Assembly (NCBI GenBank): GCA_002083365.1
Contig: LVWS01000016.1
Span: 1-64,000, forward strand
Direction of reading: 5' to 3'
DNA length: 64,000 nucleotides
Origin: Nitrospira sp. SG-bin1
Lineage (GTDB): Bacteria; Nitrospirota; Nitrospiria; Nitrospirales; Nitrospiraceae
This document shows, one piece after another, positions 44,072 through 52,676 of this stretch (its first letter is position 1; each line of letters begins with the position of its first letter). The notes beneath the pieces are model-generated. The model had not been told where the DNA came from, did not search any database, and saw only the letters and a list, made by a program, of their open reading frames with translations. A program made the position numbers and the translations under genes.

Positions 44072-44210
44072 AGAGACTCCTTTTCAATCAGGTACGTGCA
44101 GATGCGTACGCCGCATTCCGCCATCCATTCCCCCCCTCTCCTTCTTGCCTCGGAACGAGGAGGAACGGAACCATGGCGCGTGACTGTTTAGGAGCCTGGC
44201 AAGGCGGATA

Positions 44211-44516
44211 CTAGAGTACGGCGTCGGTCAGCACCTGCTTAATGAGGGCATCTCCTACCGAACGACCACTGACATCGTACGTACCGCTGTCAAGCGCCCG
44301 CCTGATGCGCTCCACATGTTCCGTCCGCCCAGGATCAGGCTGATTGGCCAGCTCCCGAATCCGCTGAAGTTCCTTCGCTTGGGCAGAAATCTGCACCCGG
44401 TCCTTCCCGACCTGGGTGCGGACAGTCGCTTGTCGGCCACCTGCTCCTTCCGTTTCCTGAACCCCAAGCAACAGCTTTGCGAGATGATCGACCTTCCCAT
44501 GACCTGAAATCTGCAT
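44211..44516 (-). CDS. flgM: FlgM anti-sigma-28 factor
   Basis: This 101-residue small protein binds FliA until it is exported through the finished hook-basal body. The C-terminal sigma-binding half (VQISAQAKELQRIRELAN, ERIRRALDSGTYDV, ADALI-type end) matches the family. The ATG at 44514-44516 follows AAGGAG. Its own sigma-28-like promoter lies 80 bases upstream, giving feedback control. It leads the flgM-flgN-flgK-flgL set. Confidence 0.93.
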   Translation of the reverse strand: MQISGHGKVDHLAKLLLGVQETEGAGGRQATVRTQVGKDRVQISAQAKELQRIRELANQPDPGRTEHVERIRRALDSGTYDVSGRSVGDALIKQVLTDAVL

Positions 44517-44593
44517 GGCGCCGCTCCTTCCCCGGCTCTTTTCTCCCAACGACCATTCGGAGAGAATTACGGACTTTACCCCGGTCGAGCTTC

Positions 44594-44621
44594 TTATCGG
44601 TTGCTATCCAGTCAAACTTGA
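44594..44621 (-). promoter_or_regulatory. sigma-28 promoter of flgM, inside the 3' end of the flgJ-like gene
   Basis: The minus strand reads TCAAGTTT, 12 nt, ACCGATAA. Its -35 octamer is identical to that of the HD-GYP promoter. It overlaps the last codons of the rod-binding gene. Confidence 0.75.
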
Positions 44622-44993
44622 GCGTTCCTGAGGAAGTGATGAAAAACATCGTTGCGCATAATCCTGAACCATCTTGGTAATGCCTATTCCCCCGGATTCC
44701 GCCGCTCGCTTCCCGATTTCCTCGTCATAAAACGAATAAAAATATGCCCCTTGTTTGTTGGCGAGGGTTCCCTCTGGAACCGTTTCTCTCATAACCTTGA
44801 GCAAATAGGAGATAAAATATGCCTCAAATTGCCGCCCGGCTTGGATCAGCTGTTGGTAAGCCTCGGTAGTACTTTGCGATTTTGACGGATTCATGTGTGG
44901 GTCCGGATAACTGGTGCGTAGAGCGAACGCCGGATTCATATCCAATGAGGCAGGCGGCATGGAACTGTTTCTATATCGTTCTATATTATTCAT
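44604..44993 (-). CDS. flgJ: FlgJ-type rod-binding protein without muramidase domain
   Basis: This 129-residue protein has the FlgJ N-terminal rod-binding domain (AGRQFEAYFISYLLKVMRETVPEG, SGGIGITKMVQDYAQR), which helps rod cap assembly. The peptidoglycan hydrolase half seen in gammaproteobacterial FlgJ is absent, as in many other phyla. It follows flgI by 16 bases and is probably the last gene of the flgF-G-A-H-I-J operon. Confidence 0.92.
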   Translation of the reverse strand: MNNIERYRNSSMPPASLDMNPAFALRTSYPDPHMNPSKSQSTTEAYQQLIQAGRQFEAYFISYLLKVMRETVPEGTLANKQGAYFYSFYDEEIGKRAAESGGIGITKMVQDYAQRCFSSLPQERSSLTG

Positions 44994-45009
44994 ATAGTCA
45001 ATGCGATAG

Positions 45010-46149
45010 CTAAATTATTTCAAGGTTAGCCTGAAGAGCACCTGCCGACTTCAGAGCTGAAAGAATTGCGACCAGGTCCCGTGGTGTCACTCCCACGGCA
45101 TTGAGAGCCCGCACGACTTCTCCCAATGTCACGGTTTCATCCACAACCAGGAGCCTCGATTCCTGTTCCTTTACCTCGGTCTGCACGTCCGGCGTGACGG
45201 TAGTCTGCCCCGCGGATGAGCCAATGATCGGCGCCGGAGGCTGCGACACGTTCAACGTGTTTTTCACCGAGATGGTGAGATTACCGTGAGAGATGGCGCA
45301 CGTTGAAATCCGTACATGTTCGCCTAACACCACTGTCCCGGTCCGTTCATTGACGACGACTTTGGCTACGGAATCGACGGTCACATCAAGCCCCTCGATC
45401 GACGCAATATACTCGACGACGCGGCCTTGAAACGTTTGCGGAATCGTCGCCTTGACGGACCCGGCGTTCACGGCCACGGCACTGCCCTTTCCAAAGGTAC
45501 TCTCGATGGCTTCGGCGGTTCTGATGGCAGTCGTAAAGTCAGGTTGCCGCAGGAGTATCGAGACCGTTTCCCATGAGTCGATGTTGACGGGCAGTTCTTT
45601 CTCGATAATGGCGCCCCCGGGAACCACACCGGCCGCTTGGTGATTCTTCACCACCGTCGCCCCGCCGGCTCCGCCCGTCCCGCCAAGAAACCCTCCAATC
45701 GAGACCGGTCCCTGCGCGACAGCAAACACTTGCTGATTGGCGGCCTTCAACGGCGTGAGCAGGAGAGTTCCGCCTTGCAGACTCTTGGCATTCGCCATCG
45801 ACGACACCACGGCATCCAGCGTCATCCCTGGTTTCGAGAAGGGAGGAAGCTTCGCCGTGACCATCACCGAGGCGATATTCCTGGTCAGTAACTGGATGGG
45901 ATCGATCACTAGATTGACGCCCATCTTGTTCAACATGGACATCATGGCCTGAATCGTGAACTGTCCGCCGATTACTCTGTCGCCGGTACTATCCAGACCC
46001 ACCACCAACCCGTAACCGATCAGTTGGTTTTCTCGCACCCCTTCGATCGCGCCGATATCCTTAATTCTCACCGCATCGGCGCTTGAGGGAGCCCCAAGAC
46101 AACCGGTCACGATCAGCGCACTGAAAACCTTGGATACTCGTGTCAACAT
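45010..46149 (-). CDS. flgI: FlgI flagellar P-ring protein
   Basis: This 379-residue periplasmic ring protein has a signal peptide at the chosen start (MLTRVSKVFSALIVTGCLGA, then SADA). Classic family motifs follow: RIKDIGAIEGVRENQLIGYG, and a C-terminal TLGEVVRALNAVGVTPRDLVAIL. The frame stays open for 95 further codons upstream to an ATG at 46434 that has a much better ribosome site. Signal-peptide placement favours 46149, but the start is a real ambiguity. Confidence 0.94.
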   Translation of the reverse strand: MLTRVSKVFSALIVTGCLGAPSSADAVRIKDIGAIEGVRENQLIGYGLVVGLDSTGDRVIGGQFTIQAMMSMLNKMGVNLVIDPIQLLTRNIASVMVTAKLPPFSKPGMTLDAVVSSMANAKSLQGGTLLLTPLKAANQQVFAVAQGPVSIGGFLGGTGGAGGATVVKNHQAAGVVPGGAIIEKELPVNIDSWETVSILLRQPDFTTAIRTAEAIESTFGKGSAVAVNAGSVKATIPQTFQGRVVEYIASIEGLDVTVDSVAKVVVNERTGTVVLGEHVRISTCAISHGNLTISVKNTLNVSQPPAPIIGSSAGQTTVTPDVQTEVKEQESRLLVVDETVTLGEVVRALNAVGVTPRDLVAILSALKSAGALQANLEII

Positions 46150-46448
46150 GTGTCGGTACGTATCCTCGCTAGGAACGTTTGAAAACGGACTATGGCGACC
46201 TACGGCCAAGATGAAGCGCGCCAGCCATCCTTGCTCCGAGGCTCTTTCTTTCACCGTGCCGGGATCGATCTCCTCCTGTGAATGGAATCGCCTCCCGCCT
46301 CCAAAAGAGGGAGGATCGAAATCAGCCCGTCGTACGACTCCACTCCGCACCATCATCTGAAGCGTCAGGCGATTCATAGGTCGTCGCTTGGGAATGCCCC
46401 TCGTCCTCGTCTTGTGCCTCAGCGAAGCCTTCATTGAACCGTCCCTCC
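46150..46448. other. gap between flgH and flgI, open in the flgI frame
   Basis: This 299-base gap is unusual because flgH and flgI normally abut. A GAGGAGGG site and ATG (46432-46434) follow the flgH stop directly and run in frame into flgI, adding 95 arginine-rich residues I do not recognise. It may be a FlgI N-terminal extension, or the remnant of a small gene with the original flgI start signal. Confidence 0.5.
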
Positions 46449-47234
46449 TCAGAACGGATAGACCCAATCGAGAATACGAATGAACCACCCGGGCCGTTGT
46501 ACATCGTCCAAAACACCGAGACCTGAATATTCGATTCTGGCATCCGCGATAGCGGATGAGAGCACGGTATTCTTCGTATCGACATCGACTCGACGCACGA
46601 TGCCGCCGATGCTCATCAGCTGCTTTTCACTGTTCACCGACACTTCGCGACGGCCTTCGATACGAAGATCGCCGTTAGGAAGCACTTCGGTCACGATCGC
46701 AGAAATGGTTCCGGTCAACGTCCCTTCTCGGCTCGTCGCGCCTTTTCCGCCGAATTTGCTGTTGGCGCTCGCGTCTATGCCCATGCCCCGTCTCGTTTCA
46801 TCACTGAATCGTACTCCTGGTATTCCGATATACCCCATGGCGCTACCGACCAGGCTGTTTTTGATCGTCGACTCGCGTTGGGCCGCAGTATCCGCGGACT
46901 TCGACCCTTTGTGATTTTCGATGATCTTGACGGTGAGGATATCGCCGATGCGCATCGCGCGGAGGTCCTCATAGAGGTAGGCGCGACCGTTTTCTTCCTG
47001 CCACAGCGATCCGACGGTTTTTGGCGGAGGCAAGGGAGACACGACAACCTTGCTCGAGACATTCGGCGGGCTTGAACAGGCCTGAAGGAGCAGTATCGCG
47101 GCTGTAGAGTAACAACCGACCGCTGCTCGAATACGACTCCGACGCTCTATTTTCTTGCTGAATCGGATTCGCGTACCGGCCGTTCCCCAGGCCAAGACAT
47201 CGCGTCGTTTTAAATTGGTGCCGTCAAATGACAT
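46449..47234 (-). CDS. flgH: FlgH flagellar L-ring lipoprotein
   Basis: This 261-residue outer-membrane ring lipoprotein has a lipobox LLLQACSS with acylated C53, preceded by an unusually long basic N-region. The ring domain shows SLWQEENGRAYLYEDLRAMRIGDILTVKI and GIVRRVDVDTKNTVLSSAIADARIEY. The presence of L and P rings means a Gram-negative-type envelope. The ATG at 47232-47234 is four bases past the flgA stop. Confidence 0.96.
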   Translation of the reverse strand: MSFDGTNLKRRDVLAWGTAGTRIRFSKKIERRSRIRAAVGCYSTAAILLLQACSSPPNVSSKVVVSPLPPPKTVGSLWQEENGRAYLYEDLRAMRIGDILTVKIIENHKGSKSADTAAQRESTIKNSLVGSAMGYIGIPGVRFSDETRRGMGIDASANSKFGGKGATSREGTLTGTISAIVTEVLPNGDLRIEGRREVSVNSEKQLMSIGGIVRRVDVDTKNTVLSSAIADARIEYSGLGVLDDVQRPGWFIRILDWVYPF

Positions 47235-47238
47235 CGTG

Positions 47239-48039
47239 TTAAAACTCCACCTCCACGAGACTAGGGGCGACCACTTTGGCCCGGAGTTCCCTGCCGGAAT
47301 CGAGATTGGCGACCATGACGGTCTGCCCAACCTGTCCGCTTGACTTCGTAATGCCGTACGTTCGGATCGACAGCCCCCCACGCCGCGCTTCAATAAGCAC
47401 TCGATCTCCTTTTTTGACCACCGAGGGAAGCTTCACGAATGCGGGACGCAACGGAGTATCGGGGGGGAGCGGGCGAGCCGCGCTTTTCCCGGCGACTTCA
47501 CCTGGGTCGATGACAAAAGGATGGTTGATCTGATGCACGCGCATTCCGACGGTCTTGAGATCGCCCACATCGATCACTTCGTCCGCCTTAAGGAAGCGGG
47601 TCACGACGACCGCCTCGATCATCGCGACAACATCCGCGACCACCTGGATGGTCTTCCGAGGTTTCCCATTCACCATCGCTTCCACATGGAACGCACGCCT
47701 TCCTAGTCCTTCTTCAGCAGGATTGGCAAGAACCTGTAACTCCGCCGCTCCCCCGGGGATCATCACTGGGTCAGCGGGATCTATGACCGTCACATGCACC
47801 GTCTTGACCGTGCGTCCCCACTCGTGTTCCAGATATTTCTGAATGGCCTTCCGAATCGAATCCGGATGGACCTCGCTGACGGTCGCTCGGTCCGCCCCGG
47901 TGTCGGCTGTCTTTTGATTCGGACCTCGGGACACCGGCGAATTGGACCGCGGGTCACCGTTGGAGCCTGCGATGGCCACAGCCACATCGAAGTGTCCGGA
48001 TGAAAGGATCAGGAGCAGGATCGGCAACAGACCGGGCAT
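47239..48039 (-). CDS. flgA: FlgA P-ring chaperone
   Basis: This 266-residue periplasmic protein aids P-ring assembly. The signal peptide is MPGLLPILLLILSSGHFDVA. The C-terminal SAF/FlgA region includes RFLKADEVIDVGDLKTV and VKKGDRVLIEARRGGLSI. The ATG at 48037-48039 follows AAGGAG. It lies between flgG and flgH. Confidence 0.93.
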   Translation of the reverse strand: MPGLLPILLLILSSGHFDVAVAIAGSNGDPRSNSPVSRGPNQKTADTGADRATVSEVHPDSIRKAIQKYLEHEWGRTVKTVHVTVIDPADPVMIPGGAAELQVLANPAEEGLGRRAFHVEAMVNGKPRKTIQVVADVVAMIEAVVVTRFLKADEVIDVGDLKTVGMRVHQINHPFVIDPGEVAGKSAARPLPPDTPLRPAFVKLPSVVKKGDRVLIEARRGGLSIRTYGITKSSGQVGQTVMVANLDSGRELRAKVVAPSLVEVEF

Positions 48040-48049
48040 GAAGTGCTCC

Positions 48050-48841
48050 TTATCGTCTAAGATTGTTCGCAATGGCCATCATTTCGTCCGACGCCTGAAT
48101 CGTCTTGGAGTTGATTTCATAACTTCGCTGAGCGATGATCATGTTGACCATTTCCTCGGCAAGATTGACATTCGAGCTTTCCAAGAATCCCTGCTGGATC
48201 GTGCCAAATCCGGTGGTGAAACCTCCTGTCCCCTGCGTCGGGGGTCCTGAGGCGAAGCTGTCAATGAAGAGATTGTTCCCCATCGCAACCAAGCCGGAGG
48301 GATTGTCGAATCGTGTGAGCTGGATTTGCCCGACCTGCGAAGCCTGCGTAACACCGGGCAACAATACCGAAACAGTGCCGTCCTGACCGATATCCACCTT
48401 CAGTGCGCCGGACGGGATGGTAATCACGGGATTCAGCAGATCGCCGTCGCCCGTCACGAGGTTGCCCACATTGTCCCGCTTAAACGACCCGTTTCTGGTA
48501 TACATGATCGTCCCATCGGGCCTGGAGACCTGAAAAAACCCGGAACCGTCGATGGCTAGATCCAACTCATTATTGGTTTGCCGCATGTTCCCCTGAAGCC
48601 ATTCTTTCGCCACCGTCGTCGGCCGAACGCCCGCACCGACCTGAATACCGACCGGAAAGACCCCGACGTTGGATGCATTGGTGCCCGGAAGTCGTTGAAT
48701 CTGATACAGCAGATCCGCAAATTCCGCACGACTGCGTTTAAAGGAGTTGGTGTTGACGTTGGCAAGGTTGTGGGCGACGGTGTCGACGTTGATTTGCTGC
48801 GCCGTCATTCCGGTCGCGGCGGTCCACATGGCTCTGATCAT
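48050..48841 (-). CDS. flgG: FlgG distal rod protein
   Basis: This 263-residue distal rod subunit has the N-terminal rod signature TGMTAQQINVDTVAHNLANVNT and the C-terminal EEMVNMIIAQRSYEINSKTI. Length equals the family norm. It follows flgF with a 116-base gap that holds no promoter I can recognise, so it is probably in the flgF operon. Confidence 0.97.
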   Translation of the reverse strand: MIRAMWTAATGMTAQQINVDTVAHNLANVNTNSFKRSRAEFADLLYQIQRLPGTNASNVGVFPVGIQVGAGVRPTTVAKEWLQGNMRQTNNELDLAIDGSGFFQVSRPDGTIMYTRNGSFKRDNVGNLVTGDGDLLNPVITIPSGALKVDIGQDGTVSVLLPGVTQASQVGQIQLTRFDNPSGLVAMGNNLFIDSFASGPPTQGTGGFTTGFGTIQQGFLESSNVNLAEEMVNMIIAQRSYEINSKTIQASDEMMAIANNLRR

Positions 48842-48957
48842 CTCACTCCTCCTCGCTCTCTGACGCCGTCACAGGGTTTCTGGTTTCAAGTGCAGAGTTC
48901 CACCTTTACGAGGATACGGCGCACATGAAACACGTCGCGTGCGACTCGAAACGGACG

Positions 48958-49728
48958 CTACAGAACCCGCCCGACGTCTTGAATTGCGATCTCCGCCATC
49001 CGATCGAGCGCCTGAATCAGCTTTTGTGTCGACTCATAGTTGCGCATCCCTTGAATCATCTTCACCATCTCGCCGATGGAATTGACGTTGGACTCTTCGA
49101 TGTGACCGACCTGAATCTGCGGATTCTTCGCCACTGTGCCTTTCTCCGAGTAGAACAGTCCTTCCGACGACTTCTGCGGCATCTCATTATCCGGAAAGTC
49201 CATCACTTTGATCGTCGCCACAGGTTTATCGTCGACTTTGATCTCTCCCTGTGCCGTAATGTCCAACTTGCCGGGAGGAATCTTGATCTCTCCCTTCATC
49301 CCCATCACGGGATATCCCAGTCCATTCACCAACCGACGTTGGTTGTCGAGCGAGAGCATGCCGTTGCGGGTATACCGAAGCCCTTGCGGCGTCTGTACTT
49401 CAAAAAACCCTTTCCCTTGAATGGCGATGTCCAGCGGATTGCCGGTTAGTCGAATGCGACCCGGCTCAAATGTGGTCTTCACCTTATGCGGCGCGACAAA
49501 AGCTCGCTCAGTTGGTCCAAACGGTCTGGCCATGATCTGTTGGGCTAATCCCGCGGTTCGACTCACCGCCGGAATCACCGCCTGGTACCGTGGGAATATG
49601 GCTTTGAATGCCTGCTCATCCTGCTTGAACCCAGCGGTATTCACATTGGCCATGTTGTTCGCGAAGACCTGCATCCGCCGCTCATGGGCCAGTGCGCCGG
49701 ACAAGATGGGATAGATGCCACGATTCAT
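48958..49728 (-). CDS. flgF: FlgF proximal rod protein
   Basis: This 256-residue proximal rod subunit starts MNRGIYPILSGALAHERRMQ. It has the NNMANVNTAGFKQDE signature and a C-terminal VKMIQGMRNYESTQKLIQALD. The ATG at 49726-49728 follows a GGGAG site. It is first in a flgF-G-A-H-I-J operon driven by an excellent -24/-12 promoter 33 bases upstream. No flgB/C is in the window. Confidence 0.96.
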   Translation of the reverse strand: MNRGIYPILSGALAHERRMQVFANNMANVNTAGFKQDEQAFKAIFPRYQAVIPAVSRTAGLAQQIMARPFGPTERAFVAPHKVKTTFEPGRIRLTGNPLDIAIQGKGFFEVQTPQGLRYTRNGMLSLDNQRRLVNGLGYPVMGMKGEIKIPPGKLDITAQGEIKVDDKPVATIKVMDFPDNEMPQKSSEGLFYSEKGTVAKNPQIQVGHIEESNVNSIGEMVKMIQGMRNYESTQKLIQALDRMAEIAIQDVGRVL

Positions 49729-49760
49729 ACCGCCGACTCCCTTCGTTTCGAAAGAGAGAC

Positions 49761-49776
49761 AGCAACCCTCATGCCA
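49761..49776 (-). promoter_or_regulatory. sigma-54 promoter of the flgF rod/ring operon
   Basis: The minus strand reads TGGCATGAGGGTTGCT, with GG and GC dinucleotides at exact -24/-12 spacing. The predicted start is about 22 nt before flgF. An activator of the NtrC family would be required; none is encoded in the window. Confidence 0.82.
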
Positions 49777-49926
49777 GAGGCCATGAGAACAGGATGACTT
49801 AGGATGGGATTCGAACACTGCTAAATAAGGCCTTGAACTGACATCCGCGGTGAAGCACCAGTCCGACGTTCGCTCGACCCGTCATGGCGAGGGGGTGAAT
49901 TCTACCCAGCAAGGTGAAGATTATTC

Positions 49927-50775
49927 CTAGCGAGAGCTGTTGAGAGGAGCCTCGTGTCTGCCGGAAACCGGCGACGGGAGGATATTGGCCTCATGGGGTG
50001 TCGCCCATGGCTGTGAAGCTTCCACGATCAACGTATGTTCCGCTCCGTTTGGTCGACCGCTCTTCAAAGCGTCCGCGGCCGCGTCGAGGAGCGTCTCTGC
50101 CTTCGTACCACGTTGCGGCCCGACGATTCCCCCAATCCTGCAGGACAGCAGCATTTCCTGGCCTTCGATCAACAGGGGGAGCGCGATGGCTCCGTGGATT
50201 TTCTCCGCGATCCATCGAGCCTCGTCCGGTGATGCCACATTATCGACAATCACGGCAAAGGTATATTCGTCCAAGCGTGCCACCACATCATGAGGTCGCA
50301 GCGCGCTCTTGATGCGGGCAGCTTGAACTCGAACGACCAGCGTCATATTGGGTGCCGGAGAGGAGGCTGTCAGAGGGCGAAACTGTTCCAACACACACAC
50401 CAACACCGCGACGTGCCGTGTAGCGGCCTCCGCTCGACTCAGTGCTTGCCCGAGCAAGACAAGATAGAGTCGCCTCGTAGGCAAGCCGGTCACGCTATCG
50501 TACGCCGAGATCGCACTCACCTGTCCGCGGCGCGCAGGGTCTCGACGATATGGCCAACACACAAATCCCGCGATGCAAAATCCCGCCGCGATGAACAGGC
50601 CCATCCATCCGATGACGAGCCTTGTGGAAAGCGCTTCGGCACCATTCGCCGAACCGACCGAGGTCGTCTCCACCCACGCCATGCTGGCACCGCACACGGT
50701 GGCTGAGGCACTCCACCATGCGATCGAGCGGTGGCGCGATGGCAGAAACCCATCTCGTGATGTCTTCAGATCCAT
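49927..50775 (-). CDS. membrane-anchored degenerate GGDEF protein with intact I-site
   Basis: This ~282-residue protein has two predicted membrane segments near the N-terminus (~17-35 and ~52-75), then a GGDEF fold. The active-site loop reads DEYTF (169-173) and the usual catalytic D in the first strand is replaced (VLEQF), so it should not make c-di-GMP. The I-site RxxD (R160, D163) is intact with correct spacing. A TTG at 50817 is an alternative start. A weak sigma-28-like site lies near 50900-50927. It lies after fliA and may sense c-di-GMP at the membrane. Confidence 0.85.
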   Translation of the reverse strand: MDLKTSRDGFLPSRHRSIAWWSASATVCGASMAWVETTSVGSANGAEALSTRLVIGWMGLFIAAGFCIAGFVCWPYRRDPARRGQVSAISAYDSVTGLPTRRLYLVLLGQALSRAEAATRHVAVLVCVLEQFRPLTASSPAPNMTLVVRVQAARIKSALRPHDVVARLDEYTFAVIVDNVASPDEARWIAEKIHGAIALPLLIEGQEMLLSCRIGGIVGPQRGTKAETLLDAAADALKSGRPNGAEHTLIVEASQPWATPHEANILPSPVSGRHEAPLNSSR

Positions 50776-51005
50776 CGTCTTGACGGCTGATAGAGGGCCT
50801 GATGTGAATTCACTCAACCGGAGGCCCGATCGATTGTCTCAGCCTGATGCGAATTCCCATCCGCTGCACCAGATACCGGTCGTGATCCGCCCCATAAAGG
50901 TATCGGTCTCTCACACGCAGAACTGAAGACGGCGATCGCAGGACATGACCGAGGGGACCACCACGAATTCCCGCAATCAGCCGACCGGACCGGTTGACCG
51001 ATTCG

Positions 51006-51755
51006 TCAATTCGGCATGTGCAAGTGTGCTTTGAGCCGGATGATGGCCTTGGTATGGATTTGACAGACCCGTGACTCGGTGACTTTCAGGAGTTCGCCGA
51101 TCTCCTTCATCGTGAGCTCCTCATAGTAATACAGCGTCAGGACGAGACGTTCTTTTTCCGGCAACAGTTGAATGGCCTCGGCGATCGATTCACGTTCGCG
51201 CTCGTTGACCAATGAAGAGAGCGGATCCAGCGTGTGCGTATCGGCCAACATCTTCACCACTTTGTGTCCGTCCGGTTCCTGAAGGCTTAAGTCGTCGACA
51301 CTGATCATCACCGCGCCTCTGGCACGCGTAATGAAATCATCGAGCTCTTCCAGCGACATCTTCAGTTCTGCGGCCACTTCTTCATCATGTGGGGGTCGCC
51401 CCAATCGACTCATCAGTGCCGTGTGAGTTTTTTGAAGCAGGCCGATTCGTTCATGAACGGAGCGTGGAACCCAATCCATGGAGCGGATCTCATCGAGCAT
51501 GGCTCCGCGGATTCTGAACTCCGCATACGTCTTGAACTTCGCTTCGCGCGTGGGATCGTACTTGTCCATGGCGTCCATGAGTCCGATCGTGCCGACCGAA
51601 ATCAAATCTTCCGCGTCCAAGTACGCCGGGAGCCGGAAGGCCAATCGATGGGCCATCGCGCGAATGACATGGGCAAACTCCTTGATCAATTGTTCGCGTC
51701 TGGCGCCCTGAGCCGAAAACGATTTCCGTTCGGATGGTAAGGCTGTTTTGTTCAT
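51006..51755 (-). CDS. fliA: FliA flagellar sigma factor (sigma-28)
   Basis: This 249-residue group 3 sigma factor has regions 2 (LPAYLDAEDLISVGTIGLMDAMDKYDP), 3 and 4 (LLPEKERLVLTLYYYEELTMKEIGELL, TESRVCQIHTKAI) all present. It directs late flagellar, chemotaxis and the c-di-GMP genes seen here. It is the last gene of the fliL-to-flhG operon, 24 bases after flhG, and therefore under the sigma-54 promoter at 61613. Confidence 0.97.
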   Translation of the reverse strand: MNKTALPSERKSFSAQGARREQLIKEFAHVIRAMAHRLAFRLPAYLDAEDLISVGTIGLMDAMDKYDPTREAKFKTYAEFRIRGAMLDEIRSMDWVPRSVHERIGLLQKTHTALMSRLGRPPHDEEVAAELKMSLEELDDFITRARGAVMISVDDLSLQEPDGHKVVKMLADTHTLDPLSSLVNERERESIAEAIQLLPEKERLVLTLYYYEELTMKEIGELLKVTESRVCQIHTKAIIRLKAHLHMPN

Positions 51756-51779
51756 GATCTTCTCATGTACGGTCCTGTT

Positions 51780-52676
51780 TCAGTTGCCGGCCGGCGTCGC
51801 CGCCCGGTGCCAAACGAGCTGTACCGAACTCTTGAGAAGACGGGGCCTCGGCCACTGGACGATCTGTTGTGCGGCCCGCTTGAATGCTTGCGCGGATGGC
51901 GCATCCGGGAACAATTCCAAGAGGGCCTTCTGCTGCATGACGGCCAGATGCACGTAATCGTCATAGGGGATCGCCCCGACCAATTCCACCGCGACATGGA
52001 GAAAGTGATCGACGGCCACATCCAACTTACCGAAGACCTCGGCCGCTTCACGTGGGCTCTTGGCCTGGTTCACCAGCACTTTGAAACGACGCTCCCGATA
52101 CTGACGAGCCAACACCTTGATCAGGGCATAGGCATCCGTGAGCGATGTCGGCTCCGGCGACACCACGATCATCGTCTCATCCGCCGCGGAGGCGAAGAAG
52201 GTGACGTTCGGCGAGATGCCGGCGCCGGTATCGATCAAGAGGACGTCCATCTCCGAAGTAAGTTGAGCGAGCTGCTCCTGAATCATCAATTGCTGGGCCT
52301 CCGTGAGCGCCGTGAGACGGGGCACACCGGAACTGGCCGGAAGCACATGAATGCCCCCCGGCCCCTTGAGCACGATCTCGTCGAGCGTATGGGTGCCCAG
52401 CAAGACGTCTTCGATCGTATGTCGCGGGATCAGCCCGAGCAGGACATCGAGATTGCCCAAGCCCAGATCCGCATCCAAAATCAGCACTCGTTTTCCCATT
52501 TTCGTGAGGGCAATGGCCAGATTCACGACCACATTGGTCTTCCCTACTCCCCCTTTACCGCTGGAAACCGCGATGACCTGAGTCGATGGGCGACCTCCAC
52601 GATTCAGATCCTCCGACATAAGGACGGATCTTCCCGTTCTGAACGGCATATCAGGACCTCCAGTCCGATTATCCAT
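51780..52676 (-). CDS. flhG: FlhG (FleN/YlxH) MinD-type flagellar number regulator
   Basis: This 298-residue P-loop ATPase has Walker A SSGKGGVGKTN, switch DADLGLGNLDVLLGL and Walker B LLIDTGAG. It works with the GTPase FlhF to set flagellar number and position. The usual FlhF-activating DQAxxLR motif before the P-loop is not obvious. The ATG at 52674-52676 overlaps the flhF stop by 8 bases; later ATGs are possible. fliA follows. Confidence 0.95.
   Translation of the reverse strand: MDNRTGGPDMPFRTGRSVLMSEDLNRGGRPSTQVIAVSSGKGGVGKTNVVVNLAIALTKMGKRVLILDADLGLGNLDVLLGLIPRHTIEDVLLGTHTLDEIVLKGPGGIHVLPASSGVPRLTALTEAQQLMIQEQLAQLTSEMDVLLIDTGAGISPNVTFFASAADETMIVVSPEPTSLTDAYALIKVLARQYRERRFKVLVNQAKSPREAAEVFGKLDVAVDHFLHVAVELVGAIPYDDYVHLAVMQQKALLELFPDAPSAQAFKRAAQQIVQWPRPRLLKSSVQLVWHRAATPAGN

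Noticed and set aside
44072..44210. Sigma-54-like promoter before flgN
   Set aside because: A GG/GC pair at the right spacing exists (TGGAT...ATGCG) but the flanking bases match poorly, and a strong sigma-28-like promoter upstream of flgM already explains expression.
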